A stretch of 5,289 bases of DNA from UBA7398 sp947491605. Lineage in GTDB: Bacteria > Actinomycetota > Actinomycetes > Nanopelagicales > Nanopelagicaceae. Numbering within the stretch: the stretch's first letter is position 1; each line of letters starts with the position of its first letter. Shown one piece after another: positions 1-5,289 of this stretch. The translations under genes and the position numbers were made by a program. Location of the stretch: assembly GCA_947491605.1 (NCBI GenBank), contig CANLJW010000058.1, positions 1-5,289 of the forward strand, given 5' to 3'. The notes beneath the pieces were generated by a model. That model was not told the origin of the DNA and searched no databases. It saw nothing but the letters and a program-made list of their open reading frames with translations.

Positions 1-17
1 ACTCTAAACTCACGCCT

Positions 18-1199
18 GTGCTAGCAATCGTGGCTCCTGGTCAAGGAGCGCAAACGCCGGGCTTTCTCAACCCTTGGGTAGAGAGCGCTCGAGTTCGTGA
101 CCTCTTATCTTGGTGGTCAGCGGTAGCTGAAGTTGATTTAATCCGGTTAGGAACTACCGCAGATGCTGATGAAATTAAAGATACCGCTAATGCGCAACCG
201 CTAATTGTTGCAGCTGGATTAGTTGGTGCACTTTCACTCTTCCCACATCCATCGGATGCTTTTAATAAGGTCGGAGTTACAGCTGGACATTCCGTCGGTG
301 AATTAACCGCTGCTGCTGGGGCTCGAGCAATTACCGCCGAGAGCGCAATGGTCATAGTTCGCGAGCGCGGAAAAGAGATGGCTAAAGCTTCGGCGCTAAC
401 GCCAACTGGAATGTCTGCAATTTTAGGTGGCGAGCGCACAGCAGTGCTCTCTGCGATATCAGCCCTTGGCTTAACAGCTGCCAACGATAATGGTGCCGGC
501 CAGATTGTGGCTGCTGGTGATTTAAAGGCTTTAGCCAAACTTGGTGATAATCCACCCGATGGCGCGCGGGTTCGTGCACTCTCTGTTGCTGGTGCATTTC
601 ATACCTCTTATATGCAGCCGGCGCTAGATCGCTTAACCATGCTTTCGCGCTCAGTCACTGTACGAGACCCACGAACTAAATTACTTTCAAATAAAGATGG
701 CGCAGTTGTTCACCACGGTCGCGAAGTTTTAGATCGAATCGTTGGCCAGATTTCTAACCCAGTTCGGTGGGATCTATGTATGGAAACCATGGTGGACTTA
801 GGCGTTACTGCGGTAATTGAAGTGCCACCCGCTGGGACGCTAATCGGTTTAATTAAACGCGCGATGCCCGGTGTCGAAACCCTTGCGCTAAAAACACCAG
901 AAGATATTCCAGCTGCAATGGATTTAATTGCGCGACATGGAAAACCTAGTTCGATTGATGATCAACCAACTTGGCGTTTAGTTATTGCACCGTTCAGCGG
1001 GACTTTTAAGGTTATTGAAAGCGAACTTGGCGGAAACTTAAAAGCTGGAACTGTAGTTGGTCACGTCGAAAATCGCCGTGAAAAGGTGGATTTAATTGCA
1101 GAACATGGCGGAACTATTATTGAATTCTTAGCTGAAGATGGTGATCCAGTTTCACCTGGGCAACCACTTGTTCGCTTACATCCGAATGGGCAACGCTAA
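18..1199 (+). CDS. fabD: Malonyl-CoA:ACP transacylase with C-terminal biotinyl/lipoyl-like domain
   Basis: FabD moves the malonyl group from malonyl-CoA to the phosphopantetheine of ACP, supplying the extender unit for FAS II in the cytoplasm. Residues 1-300 match the family: oxyanion-loop GQGAQ at 8-12, nucleophile Ser92 in GHSVG (90-94), Arg117, catalytic His195 in GAFHT, and the NPVRW block at 247-251. The actinobacterial N-terminus (APGQGAQTPGF) supports the GTG at 18, although no Shine-Dalgarno site is visible and the frame stays open upstream to the window edge (TCT AAA CTC ACG CCT), so a slightly earlier start cannot be excluded. At 393 aa it is about 80-90 residues longer than typical FabD (about 300-316 aa). 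The surplus is a linker (about 301-317) and a biotinyl/lipoyl-like domain (about 318-389) listed separately. The stop overlaps the fabH start (TAATG), which implies translational coupling. FabD identity is near certain; the role of the extension is unknown. Confidence 0.97.
   Translation: MLAIVAPGQGAQTPGFLNPWVESARVRDLLSWWSAVAEVDLIRLGTTADADEIKDTANAQPLIVAAGLVGALSLFPHPSDAFNKVGVTAGHSVGELTAAAGARAITAESAMVIVRERGKEMAKASALTPTGMSAILGGERTAVLSAISALGLTAANDNGAGQIVAAGDLKALAKLGDNPPDGARVRALSVAGAFHTSYMQPALDRLTMLSRSVTVRDPRTKLLSNKDGAVVHHGREVLDRIVGQISNPVRWDLCMETMVDLGVTAVIEVPPAGTLIGLIKRAMPGVETLALKTPEDIPAAMDLIARHGKPSSIDDQPTWRLVIAPFSGTFKVIESELGGNLKAGTVVGHVENRREKVDLIAEHGGTIIEFLAEDGDPVSPGQPLVRLHPNGQR
969..1184 (+). 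other. Degenerate biotinyl/lipoyl-like domain at FabD C-terminus
   Basis: This marks FabD residues 318-389. Two half-motifs of the barrel-sandwich fold are visible: IAPFSGTF followed by LKAGTVVGHVE, then GGTIIEF, AEDGDPVSPGQPLVRL. The second part closely resembles the end of biotin carboxyl carrier domains, where the typical wording is GTV..., EDG..V..GQPL. Aligned on the GT turn, without gaps, the lysine of the biotin motif EAMKM falls on Arg354 (local sequence ENRREK, 351-356); the nearest lysine, Lys356, is two residues out of place. The lipoyl DKA motif is missing as well. The fold assignment comes from motif reading, not a profile search. If correct, the domain is probably not biotinylated or lipoylated and may act as a structural or docking module. 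Codon use looks like the rest of fabD, and the reading frame is continuous, so a recent insertion or frameshift is unlikely. Confidence 0.8.
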
Positions 1200-2215
1200 T
1201 GGCTTTAAAATTTACTCCGAAAAATCGTAACTCACGTATTCTGGCAGTTGGTGCATATCGCCCATCGCGAATAATTCCAAACTCTGACATTGTAGATCGA
1301 ATTGATTCATCAGATGAATGGATTAGGGAACGCTCTGGCATCGAATCTCGCCGATTTGCCGGGCCGGATGAATCTGTTATTTCGATGTCGGAAGCTGCAT
1401 GTAGGCAAGCCTTAACTCGTTCTGGAATTTCTATGGCAGATGTAGATGCAGTAATCGTGGCAACTATTACTTATCCATTTCAAACGCCAAGTGCGGCAAC
1501 AGAATTAATCGCTTTGTTAGGAAATCCAAAAGCTGCAGCCTTTGATATTTCAGCAGCATGCGCTGGTTTTTGTTATGGCGTAGGTATGGCAAGTGATTTG
1601 ATTCGAAGTGGTTCGGCAAATTATGTTTTAGTTGTTGGCGTAGAAAAATTATCAGACTTTACTGATCCGGAAGATCGTGGCACTGCATTTATTTTTGCTG
1701 ATGGCGCTGGCGCAGTAATTATCGGTCCATCGGAAACTGCCGGAATTGGTCCAACTATTTGGGGATCTGATGCAACTAACCGAGATGCAATCTTGATGAC
1801 ACCTTCATGGATAGATTTAAAGAACCCTGAATCTTTAGGTTGGCCCGATATTTCTATGCAAGGCCAGACGGTATTTCGTTGGGCGGTTTATCAAATGGCG
1901 CCAATTGGCTTGCAAGCCCTGGCAGCTGCTGGGTTAACGCCAGAAACGCTCGATGCATTTATTCCACATCAAGCCAATATGCGAATCATTGATTCGATGG
2001 CGAAATCTATGAAGCTGCCAGAAACCGTGGCGATAGCGCGCGATGTAAAGGTTTCAGGGAATACTTCAGCCGCATCAGTACCAATTGCAATGGATTCATT
2101 ACTAACAGAACGCCCAGATTTACATGGCAAAACTGCACTAATAATCGGATTTGGAGCAGGATTGGTCTATGCCGCCCAGGCAATAGAACTTCCAGCTGCA
2201 AGTAGTAATAAGTAA
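1199..2215 (+). CDS. fabH: Beta-ketoacyl-ACP synthase III
   Basis: FabH starts fatty acid synthesis by condensing an acyl-CoA primer with malonyl-ACP to give a beta-ketoacyl-ACP; in actinobacteria the primer may be acetyl-CoA or a branched acyl-CoA. The 338-aa product has the full Cys-His-Asn triad: Cys121 in SAACAGF, His257 in PHQAN and Asn288 in GNTSAAS. The CoA-binding region SSDEWIRERSGIESRRFA (37-54) with Trp41 and Arg44, and the C-terminal GFGAGL block (317-322), are also intact. The length is normal for the family. The ATG shares its A with the last base of the fabD TAA (TAATG); there is no convincing Shine-Dalgarno site, so translation probably depends on ribosomes finishing fabD. Primer preference cannot be read from the sequence. 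A 27-nt gap separates it from acpP. Confidence 0.98.
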   Translation: MALKFTPKNRNSRILAVGAYRPSRIIPNSDIVDRIDSSDEWIRERSGIESRRFAGPDESVISMSEAACRQALTRSGISMADVDAVIVATITYPFQTPSAATELIALLGNPKAAAFDISAACAGFCYGVGMASDLIRSGSANYVLVVGVEKLSDFTDPEDRGTAFIFADGAGAVIIGPSETAGIGPTIWGSDATNRDAILMTPSWIDLKNPESLGWPDISMQGQTVFRWAVYQMAPIGLQALAAAGLTPETLDAFIPHQANMRIIDSMAKSMKLPETVAIARDVKVSGNTSAASVPIAMDSLLTERPDLHGKTALIIGFGAGLVYAAQAIELPAASSNK

Positions 2216-2227
2216 TTACTAATAAAT

Positions 2228-2233
2228 AAGGAG
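2228..2233 (+). promoter_or_regulatory. Strong ribosome binding site of acpP
   Basis: AAGGAG lies 9 nt before the ATG at 2243 in the A/T-rich fabH-acpP gap. It is one of only two good Shine-Dalgarno sites in the window and fits the high demand for acyl carrier protein. An ATG at 2235 is too close to the site and is followed at once by TAA, so it is not the start. Confidence 0.85.
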
Positions 2234-2242
2234 AATGTAAAA

Positions 2243-2491
2243 ATGTCACTATCACCAGATGCAGTACTAGCAGGACTTAAAGAGATTGTTGAAGAGGTCG
2301 CAGGTATTCCTGCAGCATCAATCGAACTTGGTAAGAACTTTACCGATGATCTTGATGTCGACTCCCTCAGCATGGTTGAAGTTGTAGTCGCTGCTGAAGA
2401 GCGTTTTGGCGTAAAGATTCCAGATGACAAAGTTACTGAACTTGCAACAGTTGGCGATGCCGTTAACTTTATTGTTAACGCAGCTAAGTAA
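2243..2491 (+). CDS. acpP: Acyl carrier protein
   Basis: This is the cytosolic carrier that holds growing acyl chains as thioesters on 4'-phosphopantetheine and passes them between the FAS II enzymes. The 82-aa, acidic product has the attachment site Asp40-Ser41-Leu42 in the DLDVDSLSMVE motif before helix II, and the later FGVKIPDD and VGDAVNFI segments of the four-helix ACP fold. Ser41 is the predicted site of modification by holo-ACP synthase. Its position between fabH and fabF is classical. Codon choice differs from its neighbours: none of its seven leucines uses TTA and all three asparagines use AAC, whereas TTA and AAT are common in fabH, fabF and accD. With the strong ribosome binding site this points to high expression. 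Confidence 0.98.
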   Translation: MSLSPDAVLAGLKEIVEEVAGIPAASIELGKNFTDDLDVDSLSMVEVVVAAEERFGVKIPDDKVTELATVGDAVNFIVNAAK

Positions 2492-2522
2492 CGCTCTATT
2501 TATTAGGTTTTAGATAACCGAT

Positions 2523-3767
2523 ATGAGCAAACGTCGCGTAGTAGTAACTGGACTCGGTGCTACTACTCCCCTTGGCGGAGATGTCGAATCTACTTGGGCT
2601 GCGCTAATTGCGGGCAAAAGTGGGGTACGGACTCTGGCAGGAGATTGGGTTTCATCGATTCCGGTTTCAATAGGCGCACCAATTGCGGTTGAACCAATTG
2701 AAGTTATGGATCGCGTAGAAACTCGGCGGTTAGATCGTTCAGAACAATTTGCACTGATCGCATCTCGCGAAGCTTGGCAAGATGCGGGAAAACCAGATAT
2801 CAATAAAGAGCGATTAGGAGTTGTGATCGCCTCCGGAATCGGTGGCGTAATCACACTTCTTGATGCATATGATGTTTTGAAAAGTAAAGGCGCACGGCTG
2901 ATAAGTCCACATACAGTGCCAATGTTGATGCCAAACGGACCTGCCGCAAATGTTGGATTAGAACTCGGCGCTAAAGCTGGCGTACATACTCCGGTCAGCG
3001 CATGTGCATCCGGTGCAGAAGCAATTGGTTATGCGTTAGAAATGATTCGTAATAATCGAGCTGATGTAGTTCTTGCTGGTGGCGTTGAAGCGGCAATACA
3101 TGCGCTCCCAATGGCTGGTTTCGCTTCCATGAAAGCACTTTCGACTCGCAATGATGAACCCGAAAAAGCATCTCGGCCATACGATATTAATCGTGATGGT
3201 TTTGTGCTTGGTGAAGGTGGCGGCGTATTAGTTCTAGAAGAGTATGACCATGCAATCGCACGTGGTGCAAAAATTTATGCTGAGATTGCGGGACAAGGTT
3301 TAACTTCGGATGGTTATCACATAGCCGCGCCAGATCCTGAAGGCAGCGGCGTTAAACGTGCTATTGAAATTGCACTTGCCGATGCCGGCTTAACTACCAA
3401 AGATATTGTGCACTTAAATGCACACGCCACTTCCACACCCGCTGGCGATGTCGCAGAGGCTTCCGCTTTAGTTGGCGCATTCGGTGATGAGATTTCACAT
3501 GTGACTGTATCTGCAACAAAATCAATGACTGGACACTTACTTGGTGGCGCGGGTGCTATCGAAGCGATCTTTGTAGTTCTCGCACTTCATCATCGGCTCG
3601 CTCCCCCAACAATAAATGTTGACGAATTAGATCCAGCTGTGAAATTGGATGTTGTAATGAATGTTGCTAGACCATTGCCAGCCGGACCGATTGCTGCGCT
3701 AAATGACTCCTTTGGTTTTGGCGGTCATAATGTAGTTCTTGCTCTTAAATCTTACGAAGGAAAGTAA
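2523..3767 (+). CDS. fabF: Beta-ketoacyl-ACP synthase II
   Basis: FabF elongates acyl-ACP by decarboxylative condensation with malonyl-ACP; it corresponds to KasA/KasB in mycobacteria and FabF in Streptomyces. The 414-aa protein has normal length and all active-site elements: nucleophile Cys161 in SACASG, His301 in NAHATSTPAGD, Lys333 in SATKSMTGHLLGGAGA with His338, and the gating loop FGFGGHN (397-403). The N-terminus (MSKRRVVVTGLGATTPLG) fits family starts and supports the ATG at 2523. No Shine-Dalgarno site lies at a useful distance; the only candidate, AGG at 2505-2507, is 15 nt away. The 31-nt gap after acpP is A/T-rich. Whether it acts as KAS I or KAS II in chain-length or unsaturation preference cannot be decided here. 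Confidence 0.97.
   Translation: MSKRRVVVTGLGATTPLGGDVESTWAALIAGKSGVRTLAGDWVSSIPVSIGAPIAVEPIEVMDRVETRRLDRSEQFALIASREAWQDAGKPDINKERLGVVIASGIGGVITLLDAYDVLKSKGARLISPHTVPMLMPNGPAANVGLELGAKAGVHTPVSACASGAEAIGYALEMIRNNRADVVLAGGVEAAIHALPMAGFASMKALSTRNDEPEKASRPYDINRDGFVLGEGGGVLVLEEYDHAIARGAKIYAEIAGQGLTSDGYHIAAPDPEGSGVKRAIEIALADAGLTTKDIVHLNAHATSTPAGDVAEASALVGAFGDEISHVTVSATKSMTGHLLGGAGAIEAIFVVLALHHRLAPPTINVDELDPAVKLDVVMNVARPLPAGPIAALNDSFGFGGHNVVLALKSYEGK
3757..3762 (+). promoter_or_regulatory. Ribosome binding site of accD, within fabF 3' end
   Basis: AAGGAA lies in the last codons of fabF, 5 nt before the GTG at 3768. It supports that GTG as the accD start even though it directly abuts the fabF stop codon (TAAGTG), and indicates coupled but independently assisted initiation. 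Confidence 0.75.
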
Positions 3768-5159
3768 GTGAGCGAAGTAGCGATCGATCCACGCGATCCG
3801 CAATTAAGAATTGAAAGAATTTTAGATTCTGGAACTTTCAAAGCGCTTTCCGAAAAAGATAAATCTGGAATGTTGGCAGCCCATGGCACCGTTAGCGGCG
3901 TTGCGGTAACAGTTTTTGCCTGCGATGCCACAATTCAAGGTGGCGCGATGGGAAACGATGGCGCCAAAGTTATCTGTGGCGCATATGAATACGCCCGTAA
4001 AAATAACACTCCAATAGTTGGAATTTGGCACTCTGGCGGTGCGCGATTACGTGAGGGCGTGCTTTCATTAGATGCATTTGGTCGAGTTTTTCAAGCGATG
4101 ATTCAAGCTAGCGGAAAGATTCCACAATTTTCATTAGTAGTAGGACCAGCTGCTGGTGGCGGCGCATATGGTCCATCACTTACCGATGTTGTTGTGCTCG
4201 CACCTGAAGGCCGAATATTTGTAACCGGCCCAGATGTAGTTCGGAGCGTTACTGGTGAAAATGTAGATATGGCCCGTCTTGGTGGACCAGAACCTCATGG
4301 TCGCAGAAGTGGCGTTGTGCATGTTGTCGCCGAAACTGAAATTGAATCTTACGAAGCGATCCGAAAATTAACTTCACTTTTCGGAAATCAAGGCAAAATT
4401 ACAACCGAAATTCCAGAACTTGATTTAGCTAAACTATTACCAGAATCTGGAAAACGTGCCTATGACGTGCATCCACTAATTGAAGGTTTATTAGATAAAG
4501 ATTCAGAATCTCAAGAACTTTTCCCTAAATGGGCGCCAAATATCACAATTACACTCGGTCGATTAGGTGGCCGAACAGTTGGCGTGGTTGCAAATAATCC
4601 ACTTCGACTAGGTGGTTGTTTGGATTCATCTTCAGCAGAGAAAGCTGCACGCTTTGTCAGGCTCTGTGATTCTTTCGGTATTCCACTTGTTGTATTAGTT
4701 GATGTACCTGGTTACTTACCTGGCGTTGGTCAAGAGTGGGATGGCGTTGTGCGCCGTGGCGCAAAATTACTTCACGCATTTGGCGAAGCCGTAGTTCCTC
4801 GCGTAACTCTAGTTACACGCAAAGCATATGGCGGCGCATATATTGCTATGAATTCCAGATCACTTGGCGCAACTAAAGTATTTGCTTGGCCGACTGCTGA
4901 AGTTGCAGTTATGGGAGCGGTAGCAGCGATTCGAGTGCTCCATCGCAGAATTTTGGCCGATGTTCCTGATGATCAACGCGAAGCGATGGAACTTGAATTA
5001 GCGGCTGAGCACGAAAAGATTTCTGGTGGCGTGGCACGTGCTATTGAAATTGGCGTTGTTGATGAAATTATCGAACCAAGCATGACGCGAAACGCAATTG
5101 CGCAAGCAATTGCAAAAGCCCCACAGTTACGTGGGGCTCATGGCAATATTCCGTTATAA
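3768..5159 (+). CDS. accD: Acyl-CoA carboxylase carboxyltransferase subunit, AccD6-like
   Basis: This is the beta subunit of an actinobacterial acyl-CoA carboxylase. It transfers the carboxyl group from carboxybiotin on a separate biotin carboxylase/BCCP subunit (not encoded here) to acetyl-CoA, and possibly propionyl-CoA, giving malonyl-CoA for FabD. At 463 aa it joins the N- and C-terminal carboxyltransferase (crotonase-like) domains in one chain, as in PccB and AccD5/AccD6. Visible marks are HSGGARLREG (88-97) and GPAAGGGAYGP (126-136) in the N-half, RLGGCLDS (280-287) and DVPGYLPGVGQEWDGVVRRGAKLLHAFGE across 312-340, YGGAYIAMNSRSL (354-366), and the tail HGNIPL. No zinc-binding cysteine cluster of the E. 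coli AccD type is present. Similarity to AccD6 from memory, and its place after fabF, favour malonyl-CoA supply over propionate metabolism; substrate range remains inferred. Start is GTG with a good ribosome binding site. Confidence 0.94.
   Translation: MSEVAIDPRDPQLRIERILDSGTFKALSEKDKSGMLAAHGTVSGVAVTVFACDATIQGGAMGNDGAKVICGAYEYARKNNTPIVGIWHSGGARLREGVLSLDAFGRVFQAMIQASGKIPQFSLVVGPAAGGGAYGPSLTDVVVLAPEGRIFVTGPDVVRSVTGENVDMARLGGPEPHGRRSGVVHVVAETEIESYEAIRKLTSLFGNQGKITTEIPELDLAKLLPESGKRAYDVHPLIEGLLDKDSESQELFPKWAPNITITLGRLGGRTVGVVANNPLRLGGCLDSSSAEKAARFVRLCDSFGIPLVVLVDVPGYLPGVGQEWDGVVRRGAKLLHAFGEAVVPRVTLVTRKAYGGAYIAMNSRSLGATKVFAWPTAEVAVMGAVAAIRVLHRRILADVPDDQREAMELELAAEHEKISGGVARAIEIGVVDEIIEPSMTRNAIAQAIAKAPQLRGAHGNIPL
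5114..5138 (-). terminator. Putative intrinsic terminator of the convergent minus-strand gene
   Basis: A perfect 8-bp, GC-rich stem, AGCCCCAC (5117-5124) and GTGGGGCT (5131-5138), closes a 6-nt loop. Read on the minus strand the right arm runs straight into TTT, giving CTTTTG, a short but typical T tract. It is about 22 nt beyond the putative minus-strand stop. On the + strand it is preceded by AAA and followed by CATGG, so it is a poor terminator for the operon, though it could still slow or stabilise that transcript's end. It lies fully inside accD codons 450-457. Confidence 0.6.
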
Positions 5160-5160
5160 G

Positions 5161-5289
5161 TTACTTCGTTTTAAAAGCTACCGTTACCGTAATTGAAATA
5201 GTCTTTTCGATAGTTGAAGTGTCGTAGTACCCACCTGCTGCAGTATCGGTTGAATCGGGTGATGTAACTTGGGTAGGTCCGCTCTTCAC
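5161..5289 (-). CDS. C-terminal part of a convergent hypothetical protein (partial)
   Basis: The minus strand is open from the window edge (5289) to TAA at 5163-5161, giving the last 42 residues of a protein whose start lies outside. The tail is rich in Thr and Ser (SPDSTDTAAGGYY) and ends in an alternating beta-strand-like segment (TISITVTVAF) before KTK. Codons resemble those of neighbouring genes, no competing + strand frame is convincing, and a terminator-like hairpin follows at a suitable distance; these support a real gene. Its stop is one base from the accD stop. I do not recognise the family. A Thr/Ser-rich tail would fit an exported or surface protein, but no signal peptide or domain can be seen in this fragment. 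Confidence 0.5.
   Translation of the reverse strand: MKSGPTQVTSPDSTDTAAGGYYDTSTIEKTISITVTVAFKTK

Noticed and set aside
1..24. End of an upstream gene (stop TAA at 5-7 or TAG at 22-24 in the other two frames)
   Set aside because: Only a few codons are visible in either frame, too little to support a gene call or choose between them.
41..538. 165-codon open frame on the minus strand inside fabD
   Set aside because: It lies wholly antisense to the FabD catalytic domain, has no family features in its translation, and is explained by codon periodicity of fabD. The same applies to antisense frames at 382-597, 1117-1341, 2007-2255, 2167-2430, 2510-2854, 2995-3180 and 3822-4031.
918..1199. Internal start at FabD Met301 that could release the biotinyl-like domain as a separate protein
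   Set aside because: No Shine-Dalgarno site precedes the ATG at 918, and the frame is continuous with the catalytic domain, so a fusion is the simpler reading.
2211..2220. Perfect 10-bp palindrome AGTAATTACT over the fabH stop, considered as an operator
   Set aside because: A 10-bp palindrome is expected several times by chance in a window this size, the region is A/T-rich, and extension outward is broken by mismatches.
2235..2240. ATGTAA start-stop directly after the acpP Shine-Dalgarno site, considered as a minimal regulatory ORF
   Set aside because: The ATG is only one base from the site, too close for initiation, and the A-rich context makes it a likely coincidence.
2190..2242. Internal promoter before acpP
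   Set aside because: TAAT-like hexamers abound in this A/T-rich stretch, but none pairs with a good -35 element at 16-18 nt spacing.

Overview
The window is an almost gap-free type II fatty acid synthesis (FAS II) operon on the + strand: fabD (malonyl-CoA:ACP transacylase), fabH (ketoacyl-ACP synthase III), acpP (acyl carrier protein), fabF (ketoacyl-ACP synthase II) and an AccD6-type acyl-CoA carboxylase carboxyltransferase. Together they cover malonyl-CoA production, loading of malonyl onto ACP, the first condensation and elongation. The reductases and dehydratase (FabG, FabZ/HadAB, FabI) and the biotin carboxylase/BCCP subunit are not here.

The proteins are clearly actinobacterial. FabD opens with the APGQGAQTPGF signature, fabD-fabH-acpP-fabF is the Streptomyces order, and the carboxyltransferase closely resembles mycobacterial AccD6, which also closes a fabD/acp/kas operon. 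The DNA, however, is only moderate in GC and uses TTA leucine codons freely, unlike Streptomyces or Mycobacterium. With the compact spacing (1-nt overlap, abutting stop/start, 27- and 31-nt gaps) this suggests a streamlined, lower-GC actinobacterium such as the freshwater acI group (Nanopelagicales). That placement is an inference.

Layout: 18-1199 fabD with an additional C-terminal biotinyl/lipoyl-like domain; 1199-2215 fabH; 2243-2491 acpP behind a strong Shine-Dalgarno site; 2523-3767 fabF; 3768-5159 accD with a GTG start directly after the fabF stop. From 5161 to the window edge the minus strand stays open and seems to hold the last 42 codons of a convergent gene, one base from the accD stop. 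A terminator-like hairpin for that gene lies inside the last codons of accD. The operon promoter is not in the window; it would be upstream of position 1.

The most unusual item is the FabD C-terminus. About 75 residues beyond the usual catalytic domain resemble a biotinyl/lipoyl 'sandwich' domain, but arginine sits where the modified lysine should be. It may be a non-modified docking module, possibly linking FabD to the carboxylase encoded in the same operon. Apart from this the region is ordinary core metabolism; I see no mobile elements, CRISPR, tRNA or rRNA.
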